This document shows, piece after piece, positions 7,431 to 15,225 of a stretch of DNA of 44,899 nt. The notes beneath the pieces were generated by a model. It was not told the origin of the DNA, ran no database searches, and worked only from the letters and a program-made list of their open reading frames with translations. Positions within the stretch are counted from its first letter, which is position 1; each line of letters opens with the position of its first letter. The stretch is from positions 1-44,899 of the forward strand of contig NZ_JAUCBR010000008.1 of NCBI RefSeq assembly GCF_034676725.1, in the 5' to 3' direction. Source of the DNA: Denitromonas sp. Its GTDB lineage: Bacteria > Pseudomonadota > Gammaproteobacteria > Burkholderiales > Rhodocyclaceae. The position numbers were made by a program, and so were the translations under genes.

Positions 7431-8014
7431 GCCCACCCGGCATCCCCCATGAACAGGCCCCTCCGGGGCGAGGACACGAAGTCGACGCTCCACCCTCACG
7501 GCGCTACGAGGTCTAAGTGGCTCAGCCCGCCCGCAAGCGGTCGGCCTGACCTGGCCGCGAAACGCGGCCACCCGAAGGGCACTAAGACCCGGATAAATCG
7601 CTGCCGGCCCGGCAAGCCGCGCCAGCAGCTCAACCGGGTGTCTGTGGACACCTCGGCGTTCAAGGTTTCCATTGCCCCGCGGCCGCAAGGTGTCTGCAGA
7701 AAAGAGAGGGGGGCTTGCCAGGATCTTGCCCGCTGGGGCGCTTCCTGGCCGCGTAGTGCGGCGATCGGCGCGTCTGAAAGGGGTGTAGTGGTTGGCGACG
7801 GTTCCGGCCCGTCCGGCGCAGTCTTATCCACGGCCCTTTACCTGTGGGAAACCGGCCCGCGAGCCTACGCATCGCAAGAGGCCGGTTTTCCACAGGCGCC
7901 GCGCAGCGGCGGGGCGGTGGGTAAGACGGTTTCGAGGCACGTCCTGCGAGGTGCGCTTGTGTTTGCTCGCCTGCTGTTTAGAATGGGTACGGGTACGCAT
8001 ACGGAGACCGGACG
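7431..8014. other. Non-coding region next to oriV
   Basis: No supported gene lies here; one long open frame has no ribosome site and no protein-like composition. The region holds a short hairpin (7637-7652), the conserved stem-loop at 7841-7896, a DnaA-box-like TTATCCACG (7824-7832), and a GGTACGGGTACG motif near 7985-7996 just upstream of the next gene. Confidence 0.6.
7841..7896 (+). other. Conserved stem-loop, candidate single-strand initiation site (oriV side)
   Basis: Arms 7841-7857 and 7880-7896 pair over 17 bp with one mismatch, enclosing a 22-nt loop (7858-7879). The same stem-loop, including its whole loop, recurs in the opposite orientation at 22357-22416. A DnaA-box-like TTATCCACGGCC precedes it. 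Conservation of the loop as well as the stem suggests a protein or primase target rather than a terminator. Confidence 0.65.
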
Positions 8015-8446
8015 ATGCCACACTTCGCACGAGCGCGGGCGCGCCTCGATTTCGAGCTACGCGATCTTGATCTGAACGACGATCGCGTGAACTTCCGCCG
8101 TGAGCGCCAGTTGCTACGGCAACGGGTGGCCGCTGCGGGTGACGAGCTGCAGCGGCGCGCCGTCGCCGGCGAAGTCGCCGGGCTCATGAAGCGGTGGAGC
8201 GGGTTCGTGATCGAGACGCTAACCGCGGAAGCGCTCGGCGAGGCTCGGCCTGGTCGCGAGCATGTGCGGGCGTGGCAGCGGACGCTCTTCGGGAAGTCGT
8301 GTGCCTCGGGGCGGCTCGCACGGTATGCCCAGGAGGCGCGCAGCGGTGGCGGGCGTGGTGAGCCTGTGCAGCTTCCCGAGACGGTCGAGCAGGAGGCGCG
8401 GCGGCTTTTCGCGTACTACATCGAGCGCTTCCGAGCGCTCGCCTGA
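8015..8446 (+). CDS. Hypothetical protein
   Basis: A 143-residue predicted helical, Arg/Glu-rich soluble protein starting MPHFARARARL; no family recognised. It lies alone between the oriV region and the ssb leader. The upstream GGTACGGGTACG sequence may be its operator; a related palindrome (GAGTACGGGTACTC) is found at 22459-22472. The protein-like composition and clean frame support it as a gene. Confidence 0.7.
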   Translation: MPHFARARARLDFELRDLDLNDDRVNFRRERQLLRQRVAAAGDELQRRAVAGEVAGLMKRWSGFVIETLTAEALGEARPGREHVRAWQRTLFGKSCASGRLARYAQEARSGGGRGEPVQLPETVEQEARRLFAYYIERFRALA

Positions 8447-8466
8447 CCTAGTGGGCTGCAAACAGT

Positions 8467-8549
8467 GAGGCCCAAGGTGCGGCAACACCTTGGGCCTCGA
8501 TCCATTCGCCTAGCAGGAGGTGATGGAAGTAGCTGAACTTCCATTCTAG
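8467..8549 (+). promoter_or_regulatory. Promoterless copy of the structured leader with an 8-codon ORF
   Basis: A perfect 13-bp stem (8467-8479 with 8486-8498) has the apical loop CGGCAA, as in the leaders of the repeat promoters. It is followed by CCTAGCAGGAGG (8509-8520) and ATG at 8523, which opens a frame of only eight codons (MEVAELPF, stop 8547-8549). Within that ORF GGAAGT and ACTTCC form another hairpin. No promoter is visible directly upstream. It may be an attenuator or leader peptide ahead of ssb, or the remnant of a lost gene. Confidence 0.65.
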
Positions 8550-8627
8550 CCAGTTCGCGGCGCCGTTACCACTCGGCGCCGGCGCTTTGCGCAGCATCAT
8601 TGCCGGTCCTAACGGTATGGACTACTA

Positions 8628-8656
8628 TTGACTATGGCGTCCGACTATGCGAGAAT
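8628..8656 (+). promoter_or_regulatory. ssb promoter
   Basis: TTGACT (8628-8633), a 17-bp spacer and GAGAAT (8651-8656). The -35 region with its preceding TAC/TAT context resembles the repeat promoters, but the paired GTCCT boxes are missing; a single GTCCT is at 8606-8610. It lies about 50 bp before the ssb start. Confidence 0.6.
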
Positions 8657-8704
8657 TATTGTGCGGCGTGGGCTGCACCTTGATTCATCGTATAGGAGAA
8701 GGGA

Positions 8705-9046
8705 ATGGCTACTCTCAACGAGGTTCGCCTGATCGGCAACCTGGGGAAAGATCCGGAGGTTCGCGAGGTCGGCGGCACGCCGAACTGCACCGTCAGCGTG
8801 GCGACCGCCCGGTTTCGCAAGAGTGAGAACGGGCGCGAGGAAGTGACGCAGTGGCATCGGGTTGTCCTTTGGGGGCAGCTCGCTGAGTACGCGGGTCGCT
8901 ACCTGAAGAAGGGCGCGCCGGTGTATGTCGGCGGCTACCTTGAAACGCGCAAGTGGACCGACAACGACGGTCAAGACCACTACACTACGGAGGTTGTCGC
9001 CGAGGACCTGCAAGGCCTCGGGGCGCGCCGACCCGCGGAAGGGTAG
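8705..9046 (+). CDS. ssb: Single-stranded DNA-binding protein
   Basis: A 113-residue OB-fold protein: MATLNEVRLIGNLGKDPEVR, then TQWHRVVLWGQLAEYAGRYLKKG and VYVGGYLETRKW are classic SSB segments. AGGAGAAGGG precedes the ATG. It ends EDLQGLGARRPAEG and so lacks the linker and acidic tip (DDDIPF type) that bacterial SSBs use to recruit repair and replication partners. Plasmid SSBs in leading regions coat the incoming strand in the new host, and the location fits that. Confidence 0.95.
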   Translation: MATLNEVRLIGNLGKDPEVREVGGTPNCTVSVATARFRKSENGREEVTQWHRVVLWGQLAEYAGRYLKKGAPVYVGGYLETRKWTDNDGQDHYTTEVVAEDLQGLGARRPAEG

Positions 9047-9095
9047 CGCACTACGTCATGGCGGGCGACGCCCGCCGAAATTCTATGAGGCAAGC

Positions 9096-9422
9096 ATGTC
9101 AGGAAAATCCAAAATGACCCCCGAAGAGTTCGATTCCCTGCGTCCGCGGCTGGGCCGGCTGTCGCTCGATACCGTGGAACTGGCCCGCGAGGTGCTGGTC
9201 GACGGACGCAGCCAAGTGGAAGTGGCGAAGGGTCATGGCATCACGAAACAGCGCGTGAGCGGCATGGTCGCGCGCGTGCTTGCCGCGGCGCAGGACGTGC
9301 CGGCGACGTGGCAGCGGGTCGAGGTGTGGGTGCCTCCTGAGCTTGTCGATCAGGTGCGGCAGCTTGAGTCGAAGGCTCGTGCTGCCTTGCAAGAGAGGAA
9401 TGCCAGTGGAAAAGACGAATGA
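9096..9422 (+). CDS. TrfB/KorA-family transcriptional repressor
   Basis: A 108-residue DNA-binding protein. The region SRPRL..LSLDTVELAREVLVDGRSQVEVAKGHGITKQRVSGMV matches in pattern the helix-turn-helix of TrfB/KorA repressors of IncP plasmids (ARGVLVDG...LGLTRGAVSQAV type). Its C-terminus overlaps the start of the KfrB-like gene by 23 bases, so they form one operon, as kor and kfr functions often do. Its operator is not identified; I saw no IncP-type GTTTAGCTAAAC site. Confidence 0.82.
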   Translation: MSGKSKMTPEEFDSLRPRLGRLSLDTVELAREVLVDGRSQVEVAKGHGITKQRVSGMVARVLAAAQDVPATWQRVEVWVPPELVDQVRQLESKARAALQERNASGKDE

Positions 9423-10866
9423 GCAGTTGAAGCTCGAGCGCGAAGCGGCCGGGCGGATCGAGGAACGCAACATCGCGTGGGGTGACGCCAAGCTGACCGG
9501 CAAGCAACCGTCCGCGGAGGCGTCGCGCCAGTGGGCTGAGCAAGACATCCGTGATTACCGCAGCTTGAGCGACGATCGCCGGGGGATGGTGGCCGATTTC
9601 ATCGCCGAGAACGCGGCGGCGAATAGCCACTACAAGGCGACCTTGGAGCAGTCGCGCGACGTGGCGCGCGAGGTGGCGATGCTCGACGAGCGCAACCGTG
9701 AGTTGATCGCGCAGAAGGAACTGCGCAAGGCAGACGACGCGCAGATGATGCGCGCGCCTGGTGGGACGGAAGCCGGTCGCTATGGCTTCACCGATCCACG
9801 GGACGGGACCGTGGGGGTGCAGTACAGCTTCCGCACGCAGCAAGAGGCCGAGGTCGCGGCCGAGAAGGTCGGACTGTCGCGGTTCCAGGGTCACGGCGCT
9901 GGCGGGGAAACGGTCCAGTTCTACCGGGATCATGAAGGTCAGTGGCGGCAAGCGCAGAACGAGGCCGAGATCAGCCGCAACCAGAACCCCGAGCGGTTCG
10001 CCGCGATGCGCGACGAGCACGTCGACCGACTCATGCGTGCCGGCGAAGAAGGGTTGCAAGTGGCGAAGGCCCCGTTGTCGCCGGAATTGCGCCAAGCGTT
10101 TGCGGATATGGGTGTGAATCCGCAGCGTGACGGCGATGAGCGTCTTCAGAGGGGTATTGAGGTGCGAACCGAGCAACTGCGTCAGTACGGCGCGGATCTG
10201 CCGGCCGCCGACGTGAAGCGCTGGGCGGATCTGGATGCGCGATCGCTCGAGGCGATCCAGGACCCGCAGATGCGCCGTGATGCCGCGGCTGTGGTTGCCG
10301 GTAACGCGCTGAGCAATGATGAGTACCGGAAGAGCTTTGAGGCGGGGCATCGCGGTGTGGCGGCCGAGGTGGCTGCAGAGATCGGCCGGCGGGATCGGGC
10401 GACCGATACGCCCGAACTGCAGACTGCGCTTGCGCGTGAGCATGTCGCGCTGCATCGACAGGCCGGCGAGAATCCCGCCGAGCGTGAACGCTGGGAGCAG
10501 GCGATGAAGTCCGGTGTCGACGGGGCGGGCTCGGCTTATCGGGTTGAGCTGGTGAAGCTTGACCAGGACCTTGCGCAGAAGGCTGGGGTCCACGTGGAGA
10601 AGGCACAGCCCGATACGACGTACACCGGCCGGATCGCTGGCGAAGCCTCCGGGAAAGTGATTCAGGAGCGGGAGGGTTCGAATGCGGTTGTGATTCACGA
10701 CCGGCAGGCAATCGCGAATGACGTCTCGAAGCATGCCGGCAAAAGCGCTGAGATCCGTTATGTGGGTGATGTCGGTTTGGTTCGCGAGGCGCCGCGCGAG
10801 GCGGGCGCCTCGCTGACTCGCGATCGGATGGGGCGCGAGGAACGCGCCGGCGAGCGCGAGCGTTGA
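9400..10866 (+). CDS. KfrB-like plasmid protein
   Basis: A 488-residue acidic, predicted coiled-coil-rich protein. The ATG at 9400 follows AGAGAGG. The C-terminal part, about residues 395-460 (YTGRIAGEASGKVIQ, NAVVIHDRQAIANDV, KSAEIRYVGDVG), matches the KfrB-type domain of IncP-like plasmids. The same domain, plus the preceding helical segment beginning REHVAL, is found at the C-terminus of the zeta-toxin protein at 11299. It ends in RAGERER. KfrB-type proteins are thought to assist stable inheritance with KfrA (19104 here). Confidence 0.8.
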   Translation: MPVEKTNEQLKLEREAAGRIEERNIAWGDAKLTGKQPSAEASRQWAEQDIRDYRSLSDDRRGMVADFIAENAAANSHYKATLEQSRDVAREVAMLDERNRELIAQKELRKADDAQMMRAPGGTEAGRYGFTDPRDGTVGVQYSFRTQQEAEVAAEKVGLSRFQGHGAGGETVQFYRDHEGQWRQAQNEAEISRNQNPERFAAMRDEHVDRLMRAGEEGLQVAKAPLSPELRQAFADMGVNPQRDGDERLQRGIEVRTEQLRQYGADLPAADVKRWADLDARSLEAIQDPQMRRDAAAVVAGNALSNDEYRKSFEAGHRGVAAEVAAEIGRRDRATDTPELQTALAREHVALHRQAGENPAERERWEQAMKSGVDGAGSAYRVELVKLDQDLAQKAGVHVEKAQPDTTYTGRIAGEASGKVIQEREGSNAVVIHDRQAIANDVSKHAGKSAEIRYVGDVGLVREAPREAGASLTRDRMGREERAGERER

Positions 10867-10942
10867 GTGTGGGCCGGGGCTGTGCCCCGGCTCTTGTCAA
10901 AGGGCTGGGCCACGGCCGAGCCCCCTTGAGTGAGGTATCGGA

Positions 10943-11299
10943 ATGGCACATATCACCTACCCGGCGGCGGCGGCCCCGACCGTCATTGTCCTCGATGGCG
11001 AACATAACCCCGCGTACTACCTGGATCGCGATGCGCAGCCGCAGTGGACGCACGACGACTGCGTGAACTACGAGTCGGCCCGCGAGCTCATCACCGAGCT
11101 GATGGCCTTTCGCTCGGAGTGGATCGCGCGCGAGCGCGCCAAGGCTGAACCGGATTTGCCGGTGATCGAGCGCTGGAAGGCCGAACGCGGCGCGTATGCC
11201 GCCGAGCTGCGCGGGCTCGATGTCACCGACCGGGAAAATATCACGCGCATCCGCCGCGACTATGGCGCTGAAGTGCGGCGCTTGGCCGCGGAGGCTTGA
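10943..11299 (+). CDS. Hypothetical protein, candidate antitoxin partner of the zeta toxin
   Basis: A 118-residue predicted helical, charged protein whose stop overlaps the zeta start (TGATG). Position and coupling are those of an antitoxin, as epsilon is to zeta, but there is no sequence resemblance to epsilon that I can see. The C-terminal half (RKAERGAYAAELRGLDVT... in pattern) looks coiled-coil. A GC-rich hairpin (GCCGGGGC with GCCCCGGC, about 10876-10894) lies upstream. Confidence 0.75.
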   Translation: MAHITYPAAAAPTVIVLDGEHNPAYYLDRDAQPQWTHDDCVNYESARELITELMAFRSEWIARERAKAEPDLPVIERWKAERGAYAAELRGLDVTDRENITRIRRDYGAEVRRLAAEA

Positions 11300-12612
11300 T
11301 GGACGAGGCGAACCGCTACCGACTTTCCCCTGAACAGCACGAACGGATCTTCCGGGAGGACATCGTTCCGGAGCTGACCGCGCACTTGCGCGGCGCCGAG
11401 CGGCCGGCGGCCGTGGTTCTCGGCGGCCAGCCGGGCGCCGGGAAGTCGGCGATGCAAAGCGCGGCTGAGAAGGAATTCAAGGGCCGCGGTGGCGCCCTGG
11501 CGATCGTGGGCGACGACCTGCGCGCCTACCATCCCGAATATCGCGCGCTGCTGCAGCAGAACGACAAGACCGCCGCCTACTACACCGACCGGGATTCCGG
11601 GCAGTGGGTCGAGAAGCTGATCGCCTATGCCAAGGACCAGCGCTTTAACCTGGTCATCGAGGGCACTATGCGCGTGCCTGAGAAGGTGGCGGCGACGCTG
11701 ACCGATCTGCGTGGCGCCGGCTACGCCGTCGAGGCGCGCGCGATCGCCGTCAATGAACGCCTGTCGACCCTTGGCATTCACCAGCGCTACGAGAAGATGG
11801 TGGCAGACCGTGGCCACGGCCGGTTCACCGTGCCCGCCGCGCATGAGGCCGCGTACCGGGCGATGCCCAGCACGCTCGAAATGATCGAACGTGAGCGCCA
11901 GGCTGATCGCGTCGCCGTCTATGCCCGCGGAGGCGTGCAGCTCTACGAGAACACGCTCCAGGACGGCCAGTGGTCGCGCGCTCCCGGTGCGCGCGAAGCC
12001 GTCGACGCCGAACGGGCGCGGCCCTGGTCCTCGGCCGAGCGTCAGGACTACGCCGCCGGCTGGAATCGTGTGGTCGAGCAGATGACCGCCCGCTCGGCGC
12101 CGGCCGCGGAGCTTGATCACGCCCGCGGCTTGCGCGCCGCGGCCTATCTCGAGACGGATGCGCCGGCGCTGCATCGCACCGCGGCGCAGGAGCATGTCGC
12201 GCTGGTCGCCCGGGCGCGCACGGAGGACGAACGCGCCGGCCTCGAGGGGGCGATGCGCGACGGGGTGCAACGCTCGCCCGACTACCGCCTCGAGCTTGTG
12301 CGCCAGGATCGCGCGGCGGCCGAGCGCGCCGGCGTGACTGTCCGCGAAGCCCTAGCGAACGAAAGCTACCGTGGTCGGCTCGCCGAAGGCGCCGCCGGCG
12401 CAGTGCTGCAGGCGCGTGACGATCGCCCCTCGGAGGTCGTGGTGCACGATCGGCAGCGGATCGCGAACGATGTTTCCCGTCTGCATGGGAAAGAGGCCGA
12501 GATTCGCTATGTGGGCGACATCGGCATCGCGCAGGAGTGGGCGCGTTCGGCCGAACGCCACCAGGTGCGCGAGCTCGCGCGCAACGAGCACGGGGCCGAG
12601 CGCGAGCGATAG
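11299..12612 (+). CDS. Zeta-toxin family kinase fused to a KfrB-like tail
   Basis: A 437-residue protein. Residues 1-230 form a zeta/PezT-type P-loop kinase domain: VVLGGQPGAGKS (Walker A, 42-50), GDDLRAYHPEY, and VIEGTMR; the family phosphorylates UDP-N-acetylglucosamine or related sugars and poisons wall synthesis. The C-terminal part (about 290-420) parallels the KfrB-like protein at 9400: QEHVAL, YRLELVRQD, YRGRLAEGAAGAVLQ, VVVHDRQRIANDV, AEIRYVGDIG. It ends in GAERER. The fusion of a toxin kinase to a plasmid-stability domain is the odd feature. Confidence 0.88.
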   Translation: MDEANRYRLSPEQHERIFREDIVPELTAHLRGAERPAAVVLGGQPGAGKSAMQSAAEKEFKGRGGALAIVGDDLRAYHPEYRALLQQNDKTAAYYTDRDSGQWVEKLIAYAKDQRFNLVIEGTMRVPEKVAATLTDLRGAGYAVEARAIAVNERLSTLGIHQRYEKMVADRGHGRFTVPAAHEAAYRAMPSTLEMIERERQADRVAVYARGGVQLYENTLQDGQWSRAPGAREAVDAERARPWSSAERQDYAAGWNRVVEQMTARSAPAAELDHARGLRAAAYLETDAPALHRTAAQEHVALVARARTEDERAGLEGAMRDGVQRSPDYRLELVRQDRAAAERAGVTVREALANESYRGRLAEGAAGAVLQARDDRPSEVVVHDRQRIANDVSRLHGKEAEIRYVGDIGIAQEWARSAERHQVRELARNEHGAERER

Positions 12613-12635
12613 GGGTACAGGCGGGTGTGTCGCCC

Positions 12636-12914
12636 TCACCCGCCACGGGCGCGCACCAACCATTCCTGCACGACGCCGCGCTCGCCATTGCGCTCGAACC
12701 CCCGCCACACTTGCCGGCCGGCGCTTGCGCTGACCATCACCGGCTCATACAGCTCGATCGCCTCGTAGCCTGTCACCAACGGGCTCTTGAGGCGCAAGCG
12801 CCGGGCACCGCCGGCGGTGTGGAGCACGAAATCGCCCGTATGTACGCGCTGTCGGTCCAGGTCCTCACGGGGTAGGCGCACGCCGTCGCGGCGCAGCACC
12901 GTCACATCAAACAC
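12636..12914 (-). CDS. Hypothetical protein, minus strand
   Basis: A 92-residue protein (MFDVTVLRRDGV...) of predicted mixed strand and helix. It is the only minus-strand gene candidate between 4 kb and 22 kb. It converges on the zeta gene with a short gap and starts just before repeat copy B. An AT-richer stretch upstream (12915-12960) could hold its promoter. No family recognised; protein-like composition gives moderate support. Confidence 0.65.
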   Translation of the reverse strand: MFDVTVLRRDGVRLPREDLDRQRVHTGDFVLHTAGGARRLRLKSPLVTGYEAIELYEPVMVSASAGRQVWRGFERNGERGVVQEWLVRARGG

Positions 12915-12984
12915 GGTAGTTTGTTCGGCTGGATGTATAGAAATACAGTAGGTTAAGGGAGTGTTCGGCAGGGTGCAATGGTTG

Positions 12985-13527
12985 GCTGCAGGGACCGCTG
13001 CGCGGCCCTTCTGCCCCCTTGTCCTTGCGCCGTCCCGGCGCCGATCGGTGGCCCGACCGGGCCACGATGAAACACCAACAAGCCCCGGCTGCTGGGGCTT
13101 TCAGAGCTTGGCGCCTGCGGCGCGAAGTGCTGGCCACCTCATCCCCCCGCCCTTCCCCGCTGGGCGGGGAAGGGGGCCGAACGGTCGCGTTCGATCCTCG
13201 GGGGCAGGGGTGAAGAACCCTACCCCTGCCCCTCTCGGTGAGCGTCTGGTCGCTTCAACCAGGTAAAGGGTGCGGCTTCGCCCCTGTCCTCGCCCGTTCG
13301 GTGCTCGGGCTGCGCCCTGCGCTCCGCATGCGGCCTGTGGGCAGGCCCTTGACCTGGCTTCCGCTCGATGGGTCTGCAACGGTCAAAAACATATTGACCT
13401 CTATTGACTCGCCCCCTGTTTTGTCCTAGAATTGTCCTATCGGCATCGGGTGATGCCGAGGCCTCGGGAGCCGCGGCGGCAACCGCGCCCGGGGCGGTTC
13501 AACAGTCCTAGCAGGAGGTTTTTATGG
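12985..13527 (+). repeat. Large repeat, copy B
   Basis: Identical to copy C (16339-16881) at an offset of 3354 bp, and to bases 1-440 at 13080 bp with one visible difference. This copy lacks the first about 73 bases of copies A and C. It carries no supported gene. It ends in a promoter (TTGACT 13404-13409, TAGAAT 13427-13432, boxes at 13423 and 13434) and the structured leader (13441-13518) feeding the gene at 13524. Confidence 0.95.
13394..13438 (+). promoter_or_regulatory. Promoter B with paired StbA-type boxes
   Basis: Same element as promoter A: TTGACC (13394-13399), TTGACT (13404-13409), 17 bp, TAGAAT (13427-13432), with GTCCT at 13423-13427 and 13434-13438, 11 bp apart. It drives the operon 13524-16424. 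Confidence 0.8.
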
Positions 13528-13736
13528 TTCCGAACTTCGAGTTGGTTCGCGCCGGGGTGGATAACTTCGGCTTTCTGGTGCGGCGCTTCTCGCGGCTTTC
13601 CTTCGCGCAGTTTGCGCGCAAGATCCGCCGCCATTCGCAAGATCCGCGCGCGCTCGCTGTGGCCAAGGCGGTGGAGGCGACGCCGGGCGAGATCTCGCGC
13701 GGCTGGAGCCGTTTGTCCGCGCAGTGGTCGGCGTAA
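13524..13736 (+). CDS. Small hypothetical basic protein
   Basis: A 70-residue protein (MVPNFELVRAG...) rich in Arg (FARKIRRHSQDP). It starts at the ATG set by the repeat leader, six bases after AGGAGG, so it is the first gene of operon B. Unrecognised. The first bases of the gene (ATGG) are still inside the repeat. Confidence 0.75.
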   Translation: MVPNFELVRAGVDNFGFLVRRFSRLSFAQFARKIRRHSQDPRALAVAKAVEATPGEISRGWSRLSAQWSA

Positions 13737-13746
13737 GGGGGTGGCC

Positions 13747-14022
13747 ATGTCGAAGCGTAAGTTTCCGATGGGTCAGCTCGTTGCGACGCTCGCGGTCATC
13801 GAGCTGATGCGCAAGGAGAGCATCAACCTCGAAGAGCTTTTCGCGCTGCACGTTGCGGGCGAGTGGGGCAGCGTCAGCGAGGCCACGCGCGCGGACAACG
13901 AGCGCGCGCTTGCTGGGGGCGGTCGGCTGGTGTCGATCCACGAGACGGCCGGTCGGCGCGTCTGGATCGTGACCGAGGCCGACCGCACCCGTACCACCGC
14001 GCTTTTGCCGGAAGAGTTCTGA
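13747..14022 (+). CDS. Conserved plasmid hypothetical protein
   Basis: A 91-residue protein with the pattern MGQLVATLAVIELM...LEELFALHVAGEWGSVSE and RRVWIVTEADRTRTTALLPEEF. Small proteins with this pattern are common on proteobacterial plasmids and integrative elements and are sometimes mislabelled as restriction subunits; no biochemical function is known to me. It follows the first gene by 10 bases. A perfect hairpin (GCCGCCCG with CGGGCGGC, 14030-14050) follows its stop. Confidence 0.82.
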   Translation: MSKRKFPMGQLVATLAVIELMRKESINLEELFALHVAGEWGSVSEATRADNERALAGGGRLVSIHETAGRRVWIVTEADRTRTTALLPEEF

Positions 14023-14068
14023 TCGACCAGCCGCCCGCTCGGCGGGCGGCTCTCATGAGGGAGTCAGC

Positions 14069-14716
14069 ATGTCGGATACCAACCAAGACGCGAAGGTGAT
14101 GCAACTGGCTGCAATGCTGCCCGAGGTCGGGTCGGCGCTGCTCGATGTGGCGATGCAGGCCGTTGTCGAGCTTGACGGAGCCGTGCGCGCCGGAAACGAC
14201 TCGGCCGTGGCGCTGGCCACGGCGCGCTATGACGCGGTGGTGTGGAAGCTCAACGGTGGCACGTTCTTCGGTTGCGCCGGTGGTCCGGATGCTCCGGCTG
14301 CCGTGGTCGGTCGGCACTGTGCCGCTGTTCCCGGGGCGGTGCCGCTATGGGGGCAACGCGGGGAATTTCTGGTCGAGGCCGAGGGCATTCGCGCGGTGGT
14401 CCGTATGGAAGGGCGCGGGTTCTCGTGGATGCATCACTTCGAGTTCCATGCCATCGACCCGGATACCCCTTTCATCAGCGAAACGGGTTACCGCAGTCAC
14501 TTTGCCCGCCCGGTCGGGGAATGCACGGTCGATGAGGCTGCCGCCCTGCATCTGCGCGCGATCCTCGCCGAGAAAGGGCGCGTGATGATCGAGGCCGAGC
14601 ACCGCGCCGCGATTGCGGCGGGCGAGCGTTTCCCGTGGGTGCGGAAGGTGGCGCCAGTGCCTGCAGCCGTGTCGGCCTACGTTGAGCAGGGAGGGCAGTT
14701 CGCGTTCGCCTTCTGA
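14069..14716 (+). CDS. Conserved plasmid hypothetical protein
   Basis: A 215-residue soluble protein. A central block (GGTFFGCAGGPDAP, AVPLWGQRGEFLVE, HFEFHAIDPDTPFISETGYRSHF) looks like a conserved plasmid-borne family, but no function is known to me. GAGGGAGTCAGC precedes the ATG. It lies between two hairpins that each end in CTCATGAG (14053-14060 and 14743-14750). Confidence 0.82.
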   Translation: MSDTNQDAKVMQLAAMLPEVGSALLDVAMQAVVELDGAVRAGNDSAVALATARYDAVVWKLNGGTFFGCAGGPDAPAAVVGRHCAAVPGAVPLWGQRGEFLVEAEGIRAVVRMEGRGFSWMHHFEFHAIDPDTPFISETGYRSHFARPVGECTVDEAAALHLRAILAEKGRVMIEAEHRAAIAAGERFPWVRKVAPVPAAVSAYVEQGGQFAFAF

Positions 14717-14834
14717 GCTTTCGGCCCGGCTTGCCGGGCCTCTCATGAGTCCAAGTGTTTTTGACTTCTTCAACTTATGCGGTTGTGCTAGACGATAATC
14801 GTTCCGATGCCCATCTTCCGCGCAGGAGAACCCT

Positions 14835-15215
14835 ATGAATGTGATCTCAACTGTTGGCGACCTCGCGCGCGCACTTAGCGCCTATCCGTCCCATCTTCCG
14901 CTGCAGGTGTTGCTCGACGGTCGCACACTGCAGCTTGCGGCCGATCTGCAAATTATGCGCCGGCGCGCCATGCGCGCCGAGGGCACCGATGCTGTCCAGA
15001 TTAGCTTGCAGGAGCTACCGCCCGCGATGGCGGGGTTGCCCTGCCCCGGCCCGATGGTGACGGCTATTCTCGGCGATCCGACGGCTTCGGACTGGCTCAA
15101 GCACACCCTGCAGCTCGCGCTGTCGCGCGATCCCGTTGATGCGGCCAACGATGCCGAAGTGATGGCCCAGGCGCTGATGATGCGCGCCGAGGCGATCCTG
15201 CTCGGCGCGCTGTGA
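14835..15215 (+). CDS. Hypothetical protein
   Basis: A 126-residue Leu/Ala-rich soluble protein (MNVISTVGDLARALSAYP...). GCAGGAGAA precedes the ATG. A TTGACT at about 14760 and AT-rich DNA after it suggest an internal promoter, but the -10 is poor. It is followed by traX after 10 bases. Not recognised. Confidence 0.75.
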   Translation: MNVISTVGDLARALSAYPSHLPLQVLLDGRTLQLAADLQIMRRRAMRAEGTDAVQISLQELPPAMAGLPCPGPMVTAILGDPTASDWLKHTLQLALSRDPVDAANDAEVMAQALMMRAEAILLGAL

Positions 15216-15225
15216 GGTGCGGCCG

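Noticed and set aside
7449..8075. A 208-codon plus-strand frame through the oriV-side non-coding region
   Set aside because: It overlaps the conserved stem-loop and the next gene's start, has no ribosome site and reads as low-complexity GC-rich sequence.
9096..9422. The TrfB/KorA-like protein as the proven regulator of the trw palindromes
   Set aside because: No IncP-type KorA operator is seen, and the A/T-rich palindromes at the trw promoters do not resemble it; the link remains only one of three possibilities.
14053..14750. CTCATGAG after two intergenic hairpins as an operator
   Set aside because: Two copies of an 8-bp palindrome next to GC hairpins are too little to support a site; they may simply be part of the hairpin tails.
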